Below, piece after piece: positions 52,622-61,100 of a stretch of 64,000 nucleotides of DNA; within the stretch, counting starts at the first letter, position 1, and each line of letters opens with the position of its first letter. The notes beneath the pieces are model-generated. The model was not told where the DNA came from and made no database searches. It saw nothing but the letters and a program-made list of their open reading frames with translations. Origin of the DNA: DASQZT01 sp035638575 (lineage in GTDB: Bacteria > Acidobacteriota > Terriglobia > Bryobacterales > Bryobacteraceae); assembly GCA_035638575.1 (NCBI GenBank), contig DASQZT010000013.1:26626-90625 (forward strand), written 5' to 3'. The translations under genes and the position numbers were made by a program.

Positions 52622-54643
52622 GTGGGAGAAAGTATTGACTCGATCGCGGCAGCCACGTACTGGCTGATCCGCGGGAGGGACCTGTTTCTGTTCCTCCACC
52701 TTTTAGGGCTCGCCTGCTTTGCCTATATCGTGGCACGGCGGCTGGCGCCGCTCCTCCGCGCGCAGCGGGACTTCCGTTTCGACCGGCCACTGGCACGGCT
52801 GGGCAGGGTTCTGCAATTCTGGCTGGCGCAATGGCGGCATCCGCGGTACCGGTTCGCGGGCACCATTCACATGCTGGTGTTTGCCGGCTTTCTGATCCTG
52901 GTGAGCCGCGCATTCGCTCTTCTCGGTCTGGGTATCTCGGACCGGTTCGCCGCCGCCGAATCCGGCGGTATCTACGACGCGATCCGGAATTACGCCTCGA
53001 CGGTGGTCTTCCTGTGCATGGGAATCGCGATCGTCCGCCGGCTGGCCTTTCCACCGCCCCGGTACGGGCATCGCTCCGCGGACGCCATTTTCCTGCTGGC
53101 GCTGATCGGCATCCTGATGGCTGCGGACGGCGTTTTCGAGGGGAGCCAGGCCGCGTTTCACGCGCAGCTGGGACGCGCGGCAGTTTGGCTTGCGCCCTTG
53201 TCGCTGTCCTGGATCTTCGAAGCCGCTTTCGCCTCCGCTTCGCCGGCGACCCTGCACCACCTGCACTTGGGTGCGTATCTCGCGCATGAAATCACGTTCT
53301 TCTTCCTCCTTTGTTACCGGCCGTTCGGCATCCAGTTCCACATCGAGACGTCGCTGTTTTCGATTTACTTCGCAAAGCTGGACCGCGGAACGGTGAAGCC
53401 GGTGCGGTGGGGCGTCGCGGAGGAGCAACTGGACACCGTGCCGTCTTTCGGGGTCAAGAAGTTCGAAGACTTTACCTGGAAGCACATCCTCGACTTCTAC
53501 TCCTGCGCGGACTGCGGCCGCTGCTCGGACCAGTGCCCGGCCAACGCGGTCGGGAGGCCGCTCTCCCCGAGGAACCTCTCGATCAAGGCGCGAGATTACG
53601 TCTTCCGGCATTACCCGGTGTTGGGCCGGACCGAAGACGGCATGGCCATGGCCGGCGGTCTTTATTCAGAGGATGAAATCTGGTCCTGCACGACTTGCGG
53701 CGCTTGCGAGGCTGAATGCCCGCTGCTGGTTGAATATATCGACAAGATCGTCGATTTACGGCGCGGCCTGGTCGACGACGGCAAGGCGCCGCAATCCCTG
53801 CACAAGCCGCTGAAGGCGCTCGAGGGCCGCGGAAATCCGTTCGGAAAGATGGAGAAGAAACGGGCCGACTGGGCGCAGGGCACGGTCCGGGCGCTGAACG
53901 GTGCGGGTGGGGCCAGTACGCTCTACTTCGTCGATAGCATCACCTCTTACGACGACCGCATCCAGTCGATCGGGCGCGCGACCGCCCGCATTCTCGGCCG
54001 GCTCCATGAGAACTTCGGGATTCTCGGCGCGAAGGAGCGCGACAGCGGGCACGACGTCCGACGGTTCGGTGAGGAGACGTTGTTCCTGGCGCTGCGGGAC
54101 CATAACACGGAGGCCATTCGCGCCTCCGGTGTGCGCCGGGTCGTCACCGCCGACCCGCACGCCTACAACGCCCTCAAGCACGATTACAAGGACGTGCCGC
54201 CGGTCGAGCATATCAGCGAGGTGTTGGCCCGCGCGGTGAAAACGAGCCAAATCCGGCTGAATGGCGTGGAGAACGGCGTATACACCTACCACGATCCCTG
54301 CTACCTCGGCCGGCACAACGGCATCTACGAGGACCCGCGCGACGTGCTCGACGCGATCCCCGGCTTGCGGCGGGTCGAGATGAAGCGCTGCCGGGACCGC
54401 TCGTTCTGCTGCGGCGGAGGAGGCCTGGCGCTGTTCTACGAGGCCAAGGAGGAGCAGCGGATGGGCGTGCAACGGGTCCGGATGGCGGCGGAAGCAGGCG
54501 CGAACGTCATGGTGACGGCGTGCCCCTTCTGCATGGTCAACATCGAAGACGCCATCAAGGTGGCGGGCATGGAAGGGCAGATGACCGCGATCGACCTGGC
54601 GGAGCTGGTCGATCGGCAGATGGTCAATCCAACGCAAGGGTAA
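52622..54643 (+). CDS. membrane-anchored Fe-S oxidoreductase (DUF224/CCG type), probable ETF:quinone route
   Basis: A 673-residue protein with a GTG start. About six membrane helices fill the first 250 residues, as in NarI-like cytochrome/quinone modules. Two [4Fe-4S] motifs follow (Cys295 in CADCGRCSDQCP and Cys356 in CTTCGACEAECP), then two CCG-type halves with YHDPCYLGRHNGIYEDPR and FCCGGGGLALF. Proteins of this type next to etfBA and acyl-CoA dehydrogenase genes are proposed to pass electrons from reduced ETF to the membrane quinone pool. The following etfB starts 13 bases later. Confidence 0.9.
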   Translation: MGESIDSIAAATYWLIRGRDLFLFLHLLGLACFAYIVARRLAPLLRAQRDFRFDRPLARLGRVLQFWLAQWRHPRYRFAGTIHMLVFAGFLILVSRAFALLGLGISDRFAAAESGGIYDAIRNYASTVVFLCMGIAIVRRLAFPPPRYGHRSADAIFLLALIGILMAADGVFEGSQAAFHAQLGRAAVWLAPLSLSWIFEAAFASASPATLHHLHLGAYLAHEITFFFLLCYRPFGIQFHIETSLFSIYFAKLDRGTVKPVRWGVAEEQLDTVPSFGVKKFEDFTWKHILDFYSCADCGRCSDQCPANAVGRPLSPRNLSIKARDYVFRHYPVLGRTEDGMAMAGGLYSEDEIWSCTTCGACEAECPLLVEYIDKIVDLRRGLVDDGKAPQSLHKPLKALEGRGNPFGKMEKKRADWAQGTVRALNGAGGASTLYFVDSITSYDDRIQSIGRATARILGRLHENFGILGAKERDSGHDVRRFGEETLFLALRDHNTEAIRASGVRRVVTADPHAYNALKHDYKDVPPVEHISEVLARAVKTSQIRLNGVENGVYTYHDPCYLGRHNGIYEDPRDVLDAIPGLRRVEMKRCRDRSFCCGGGGLALFYEAKEEQRMGVQRVRMAAEAGANVMVTACPFCMVNIEDAIKVAGMEGQMTAIDLAELVDRQMVNPTQG

Positions 54644-54656
54644 GGAGAGACGGAAG

Positions 54657-55448
54657 ATGGAGATCCTGGTTTGCGCAAAGAGAGTTCCGGACACTTCGGA
54701 GAACGAAATCCAACTCGACGGCGACGGAAAGGATATCGAACGAGAAGACCTCGTATATTCGGTGAACGAACCGGATAACTACGCGGTCGAGGAGGCGTTG
54801 CAGATCATCGCGCGCACGGGCGGAAGCGTCACGGTGGTGACGGTCGGCGGCGAAGAGGACGAGGAGATCCTGCGCCGGGAGATGGCCATGGGCGCCACCC
54901 GCGGCGTGCTGATCTCCGACGACGCCTTCACCGGATCCGACGGCCGGGGCATCGCGGCGATCCTGAAGGCCTTCGTGCAGACGGGGCATTACGACCTGAT
55001 CCTGACCGGCGTGCAGGCCGAGGACGGCTGCGCGCAGGTCGGCGGCATGCTGGCGGCCATGCTGGATTACCCGTTCGCGTCGCTCGTGACCTCGATCGAA
55101 GTCCTGGAGAGCCGGAAGCTCAAGATCGGCCGCGAGATCGAAGGCGGCAACAAGGAGATCAACGCCATCGATCTCCCGTGCGTGCTCTCCATCCAGACCG
55201 GGATCAACGAGCCGCGCTACGTGGGCATGCGCGGCATCCGGCAGGTCGCATCCGTGCCCATCCCGACGCTCGGCGCATCGGATCTCGGCGTAGACGCGGA
55301 CGTCGTGGGCGAAGGCGCCGCGAAGATGAGGCGCGTGGACTACTTCGTGCCGCCGGCGGGCAAAGGCGCGGAGATGCTGGAAGGCAGCCGCGAGGAGGTC
55401 GTCGACAAGCTGATGGATCTGCTGAAGGCCAAAGGAGGGTTGAACTAA
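54657..55448 (+). CDS. etfB: electron transfer flavoprotein subunit beta
   Basis: A 263-residue EtfB. It starts MEILVCAKRVPDTSENEI, contains the nucleotide-binding NEPDNYAVEEAL and the signature-like block EGGNKEINAIDLPCVLSIQT, and ends with a helical tail. Together with EtfA it carries electrons from acyl-CoA dehydrogenase. I cannot tell from the sequence alone whether it belongs to the bifurcating class. A GGAGA ribosome site (54644-54648) precedes it, and its stop overlaps the etfA start by one base (TAATG). Confidence 0.95.
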   Translation: MEILVCAKRVPDTSENEIQLDGDGKDIEREDLVYSVNEPDNYAVEEALQIIARTGGSVTVVTVGGEEDEEILRREMAMGATRGVLISDDAFTGSDGRGIAAILKAFVQTGHYDLILTGVQAEDGCAQVGGMLAAMLDYPFASLVTSIEVLESRKLKIGREIEGGNKEINAIDLPCVLSIQTGINEPRYVGMRGIRQVASVPIPTLGASDLGVDADVVGEGAAKMRRVDYFVPPAGKGAEMLEGSREEVVDKLMDLLKAKGGLN

Positions 55449-56449
55449 TGGCACGGATCTTCGCCTACATCGTTCACAAGAGCGGCGTCGCGGACGACAC
55501 GGCAGCCGAGTTGCCGGCCGCGGCGCGAAAGATCGACCCCGCGCAGCAATGCACGGCCATCGTCACCGGCTGGGGCGCCGACCTGGATCAGGTCTGCGAG
55601 AGCCTGCGCGGTACCTACAGCGAGATCTGGAAGATCGCCAAGGAGCCGCTCGCGTACCCCAACGCCGAACTCGTCCGCAAAGCGTTGCTGAGCGTGCTGC
55701 CGGCGGGCGCCATCGTGCTGGTTCCGCACGCGCACTTCGGCGTCGATCTCTCGCCGGGGCTTTCCATCAGGATGAACGCGGCGTACGTGCCGGACGTGCT
55801 GGATATCGAAGGCGTCGAAGGGGCGTGGCTCAAGGCGGTCCGCCAGGAGTTCGGCGGGCAGGTGAGCACCCACGTTCGATGCGACGTCTCGACGGGTGCG
55901 GTGTTGAACATCCGCCCGGGGGCGTTCCGGCCGTTTGAAGGCGCTCCGGCGGAAGGCCGGATCGTGGACAAATCGGCGGAGGCCGGCGCGCTGGCGGCGC
56001 GGCGACGATATCTGGAGACGATCGCCGCCGAGACAGGCGATGTCGATATCACCAAGCAGACGGTGCTGGTCTCGATCGGCCGCGGCATTGGGGAGCAGGA
56101 GAATGTGGCGATCGCCGAGGACCTGGCGGAGGCCATGGGAGCGGCAGTGAGCTGCTCGCGGCCGGTCGTCGATGCCAAGTGGATGGATAAATCGCGCCAG
56201 GTGGGGTCGTCGGGCCAGACCGTGCGGCCCAAGGTCTACCTGGCTTGCGGCATCAGCGGGTCGTTCCAGCACCTGGCGGGCATCAAGGGCAGCCCGTTCA
56301 TCGTCGCGATCAACAAGAATCCCAAGGCGCCGATTTTCCGGGTGGCGGACGTGGGAATCGCCGACGACATGCTGGAGTTCCTGCCGGCGCTGGCGGCCCG
56401 GGTTCGCGAGGAAAGCTGCGTATCGGGGAAAGAGAGGCGGCGTTCATGA
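55448..56449 (+). CDS. etfA: electron transfer flavoprotein subunit alpha
   Basis: A 333-residue EtfA. The C-terminal FAD domain is clear: VGSSGQTVRPKVYLACGISG, FQHLAGIKGS, then IVAINKNPKAPIFRVADVGI. The N-terminal alpha/beta domain is normal in length and has no extra ferredoxin domain. A longer frame in the same phase reaches back to 55178 inside etfB and is not real. The stop overlaps the acyl-CoA dehydrogenase start (ATGA), so EtfB, EtfA and the dehydrogenase are translationally coupled. Confidence 0.96.
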   Translation: MARIFAYIVHKSGVADDTAAELPAAARKIDPAQQCTAIVTGWGADLDQVCESLRGTYSEIWKIAKEPLAYPNAELVRKALLSVLPAGAIVLVPHAHFGVDLSPGLSIRMNAAYVPDVLDIEGVEGAWLKAVRQEFGGQVSTHVRCDVSTGAVLNIRPGAFRPFEGAPAEGRIVDKSAEAGALAARRRYLETIAAETGDVDITKQTVLVSIGRGIGEQENVAIAEDLAEAMGAAVSCSRPVVDAKWMDKSRQVGSSGQTVRPKVYLACGISGSFQHLAGIKGSPFIVAINKNPKAPIFRVADVGIADDMLEFLPALAARVREESCVSGKERRRS

Positions 56450-58134
56450 TCACCGGCAAGACACTCAAGCTCAGCGTGAAATCGCTCAAGGAGTTCGCCA
56501 GAAAGCGGCTCCCGGACCAGGAGCTCATTGCGCTGGACGCGCGCGATGAATGCCCGCTGGAGATCGTGCGGCACATGTGCAGCCCGGACAAGCTCGGGAT
56601 TCAGCTTCTGTTCATCCCGGAGGAGTTCGGCGGCTTCGGCGGGGGCGCCTTCGACGTGTACCGCATCTGCGAAGAGATGGCGCGGATCGACCTGGGGATC
56701 GCCACGGCCGTCCTGGCAACGTTTCTCGGCAGCGATCCGATCACCGTCGGGGCCACGCCGGAGCAGAAGAAGATCTGGCTCTCGCGCATCGCGGACGAGG
56801 GTCTGCTGTTCGCGTACGGCGCGACTGAGCCGGACGCCGGCAGCGACCTGGGCGCCCTGCAAACCACGGCGGACCGCGTGGTCGAAGACGGCCGCGTCGT
56901 GGGATACCGCATCAATGGGAGCAAGCAGTGGATCAGCAACGGCGGCATCGCGGATGCCTACACGGTCCTGGCGAATACGGTCGCTGGTCCGAGCTGGTTC
57001 ATCGTGGAACGGGGCGCCTCGGGATTCACCAACGGCAAACCGGAAGATAAGCACGGCATTCGCACCAGCAACACGGCGGCGCTCTCGCTCGCCGACGTCT
57101 ACGTGGATGCCGACCGGCTGGTCGGCGGCGTCGAGGGTCAGGGATTGCTGCAAGCGCAGGCCGTCTTCGGCTACACGCGCCTGATGGTGGCGGCGTTCGG
57201 GTTAGGGGCGGGATGGGCCGCGCTCGACCGGGCGATCCCGTACTCCACCAAGCGGATACAGGCCGGGGGGCCGCTTTCCGAGAAGCAGGGATACACCCAC
57301 AAGCTGATCGTGCCGAACGTCGCCCGCCTGGAGGCCGGCCGCGCTTCGATCGAGGAGACCGCGGAGCGGATCGATGGCGGCGAAGGCAGCCTGAACACCG
57401 AGGGCGCGATCGCCAAGTACATGTCGACCGAGGCCGGCAACAGGGCCGCCGAGGCGAGCATCCAGGCGCTGGGCGGCTACGGTTACACGCACGAATACAT
57501 GGTCGAGAAAATCAGCCGCGACGTGCGCATCACGACCATTTACGAGGGCACCTCCGAGATCATGGAGATGACCATCAGCCGCGACCGCTGGCAGTTGCAC
57601 CTGAAGACGCGCGGCCAGCACTACCACGACCGGGCGCGCGAGTTCGAAGCGCTCGATGCGCGCCACCCCACCGTGGGCGCCGGCTACGCTGCTCTGGCTT
57701 TGCACGCGCTGGCCGAAGTGATGGAGCGGGCGCGGGCCGGCCGGTTGACCCGGCACCAGCATATCCTACTGCGCCTGGGCGAATGGATCGCGTACGCGGA
57801 GTGCGCCGGCAGCCTGGCGCGCCGCGCGGCGCTTATGGCGGAAGGGCGGCTCAACGAGAAGGCCAATGAGCGATTCGATCCGGCCGCCCTGGCGGCGATC
57901 TCTCGGATCTTCGCGCGCGAGGCGGCCCTCAAGGTGGCCAACGAAGGTTTGCGGTGGATCATCGGCGCCGGTCCAACGGGGCTGGCTGCCGGCGATGGCG
58001 AAGTAGCCGCTTTCGAAGCGGCGCTGAATCTCCCGGCCATCCACCGCGCGCAGATCGGGCTGATTTCCGATATGGATTTTGTTGCCGATGTGCTGTACGG
58101 CAGGGCCGCCAAGCCCGCCGCGCACGTCGCTTAG
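56446..58134 (+). CDS. acyl-CoA dehydrogenase, long form
   Basis: FAD enzyme that introduces the alpha,beta double bond into an acyl thioester and hands electrons to ETF. It has 562 residues, about 180 more than the basic family. The standard core is present: YGATEPDAGSDLGALQT, NGSKQWISNGGIAD, ALGGYGYTHEYMVEKISRDV and IYEGTSEIMEMTI, where the Glu corresponds to the catalytic base position of many members. The C-terminal extension is helical and Ala-rich. The position between etfA and a PfaA-like synthase suggests a substrate linked to that synthase, possibly carrier-bound rather than CoA-bound. Confidence 0.93.
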   Translation: MITGKTLKLSVKSLKEFARKRLPDQELIALDARDECPLEIVRHMCSPDKLGIQLLFIPEEFGGFGGGAFDVYRICEEMARIDLGIATAVLATFLGSDPITVGATPEQKKIWLSRIADEGLLFAYGATEPDAGSDLGALQTTADRVVEDGRVVGYRINGSKQWISNGGIADAYTVLANTVAGPSWFIVERGASGFTNGKPEDKHGIRTSNTAALSLADVYVDADRLVGGVEGQGLLQAQAVFGYTRLMVAAFGLGAGWAALDRAIPYSTKRIQAGGPLSEKQGYTHKLIVPNVARLEAGRASIEETAERIDGGEGSLNTEGAIAKYMSTEAGNRAAEASIQALGGYGYTHEYMVEKISRDVRITTIYEGTSEIMEMTISRDRWQLHLKTRGQHYHDRAREFEALDARHPTVGAGYAALALHALAEVMERARAGRLTRHQHILLRLGEWIAYAECAGSLARRAALMAEGRLNEKANERFDPAALAAISRIFAREAALKVANEGLRWIIGAGPTGLAAGDGEVAAFEAALNLPAIHRAQIGLISDMDFVADVLYGRAAKPAAHVA

Positions 58135-58174
58135 GCCGCGCCGGAATGCGGCGACAGTTTTGAGGAGCACCGTC

Positions 58175-61100
58175 ATGCAGGACACAGCTTATCGAGCGAT
58201 CGCGATCGTGGGGGCGGGTGCCATTCTCCCGGATGCCCCGAACGTATCGGCGTTCTGGAAGAACATCACGGCCGGACGTTACAGCGTCAGCGAGGTCACA
58301 CCGGACCGGTGGGATTCGGCCCAATACTATGACCCCGACCACAACGCGCCGGACAAGACCTATTCCAAAATCGGCGGCTGGGTCCGCGAGTATGTTTGGG
58401 AACCCCTGAAGTGGCGCATGGCCATCCCGCCTTGCGTCGACAATGCCATGGACGGGGCACAACGCTGGGGGATTGCCTGCACCCGCGAGGCGCTGGCCGA
58501 CTACGGCTACCCGGATCGGCCGTTGGACACCGAGCGCACGGCCGTCATTCTCGGCAATGCGATGGCCGGAGAGATGCACTATATGACGGCGATGCGCGCG
58601 CACTTCCCGGAATATTCTCGGGAATTGGACGAGAGCGCGACGTTTGCGGCTCTGCCCGCCGCGGTGCAGCGCGACATCACGCGGGAGTGGAGGGTTCGGA
58701 TCGGCGACCGGCTTCCCCCCATCACGGAAGACAGCATGCCCGGCGAACTTTCGAACTGCCTGGCCGGGCGGATCGCCAACCTCTTTAACTTCCGCGGGCC
58801 GAACTTCGTGTGCGATGCGGCGTGCGCCTCGGCGATGGCGGCGATCCGCGCGGCGGCGGAAGGGCTGATCGCGCACGATTTCGACGTGGCGGTCACGGGC
58901 GGGATCGACCGCAACATGGGGGCGTCGACCTTCGTGAAGTTCTGCAAGATCGGCGCGCTCTCGGCGACCGGCTCGCGGCCGTACGCGGAGGGCGCCGATG
59001 GGTTCGTCATGGGAGAAGGCGCGGCGCTTTTCCTGATGAAGCGCCTGGCCGACGCCGAGCGCGACGGCGACAAGATCTACGCCGTAATCCGCGGCATCGG
59101 GGCGTCGAGCGACGGCAAGGGAAAGGGCATCACCGCGCCCAACCCCATCGGGCAGAGGATCGCGATCGAGCGCGCGTGGCAGAACGCCGGCCTCTCGCCG
59201 GCCACCGCGACCCTCATCGAGGGCCACGGGACCTCCACGAGCGTGGGCGATGTCGTCGAAGTCGAGAGCATGGCGGGGGTGCTCAGGGAGCAGGGGGTGA
59301 ACGGCCGCCCGATCGCGCTCGGGTCGGTCAAATCGAATCTCGGGCATTTGAAAGGCGCGGCGGGGGCCGCGGGCATCCTGAAAACGGCACTCGCGCTGCG
59401 CGACAAAGTGCTGGCGCCCAGCGTGCGCTGCGAGCATCCCAATCCCAATATCGATTTCGCGCACACGCCGCTATACGTCAACCGGGAACTACGGCCGTGG
59501 ACCGAGACGGCGGATGGAGTCCGGCGCGCGGGGGCCAGCGCATTCGGATTCGGCGGGACCAATTTCCACGTCGTGATGGAGGAATACATTCCGCACAGGC
59601 TTACCGGAAACGGCAAGCATTCGGTGGCAATCCTGGAGGCGCCGCACGAACCGGCGGCACCCGAAGCGCCGAGGGCGAGCCAGGCCACTGTGAACACCTT
59701 CCTGAAGGCGCCCCTCCGCGGGGCGCTGCTGGCTGGCGCCTCCTCGGAGGCCGGACTCGCCGAGCGTCTGCGCGCCGTCCAGAAAGCCGCCGAGGCGGGC
59801 CGTACGCCATCAATCGCCGCACCGTCCGAATCCGATCTGCGCGCGCAGGAACGCATCGCCATCGACTATGCCAATGCCGCCGAACTGGCGGACCGCTGCG
59901 CGAAAGCTCTCAAAGCGCTTCCGTCCAACCAGCCAATGGTGTGGAAGGCGCTACGCGCGCAAGGCATCTTCCGCGGCCACGGTCCCGCGCCCAAGGTGGC
60001 GTTCCTTTACACCGGGCAGGGGTCACAGTACGCCAACATGCTGCGCAACCTGCGCGCGGCCGAGCCGATCGTGGCGAGCACGTTCGAGGAGGCCGACCGG
60101 GTGATGACGCCCCTGCTCGGCAAGCCGCTGAGCGAGTACATTTTCGTCGATCCGGCGGACGGCGGCGCAGTGGCACAGGCCGAAGAGGACCTGCGCCAGA
60201 CCGCCATCACGCAACCGGCGGTGCTCGCGACCGACCTGGCCCTGACGCGGCTGTTGGACGCCTATGGCATCCGGCCCGATATGACCATGGGGCACAGCCT
60301 GGGCGAGTACGGCGCGCTGGTCGCGGCCGGCGCCCTGCCGTTTGCCGACGCGCTCGAAGCCGTCAGCGCGCGCGGACGGGAAATGACGCGCGTGTCGATG
60401 GCGGATAACGGGCGGATGGCGGCGGTGTTCGCGCCGCTCCCGGAGATCGAGCGCATCCTGAAGACCATAGACGGCTACGTGGTCATCGCGAACATCAACA
60501 GCGGCCAGCAGGCGGTGATCGGCGGCGCGAGCCGCGCGGTCGAACTGGCGGTGGAGGCGTTCGGGAAGGCCGGATACAACGCCGTGCCGCTGCCGGTGAG
60601 CCACGCGTTCCACACCTCGATCGTCGCGCCTGCGAGCGAACCGCTGCGCCGGACACTGGAGCGGTTGGGCCTCCAGCCCGGGCGGGTGCCGATCGTCGCC
60701 AACGTGAGCGGGGCGTTTTATCCGGCGGGCCCGGACGCGCGGCCCGCAATGCTCGACATTCTGGCGCGGCAAGTCGCCTCGCCGGTGCAGTTCGTCAAGG
60801 GGCTGCGCACGCTGTATGAGGCCGGCGCGCGCGTGTTTGTGGAAATGGGTCCGAAGAAGGCGCTGCACGGCTTCGTCGAGGACGTCCTCGGGGAGCGGAG
60901 CGACGTGCTCGCGCTATTCACCAATCATCCGAAGATCGAGGACGCCACGGCGTTCAACCAGGCGCTGTGCGGCCTTTATGCGGCCGGCTTGGGGGCCGGA
61001 CGGATCGAGACGAAAGTGGAAGCCGGGCCCCACCCGGTGGAACGGCGGCCGACCGACCGGCCTGTAGTGATCACCGGCGCGTCCCTGGGACTGCCCGGGA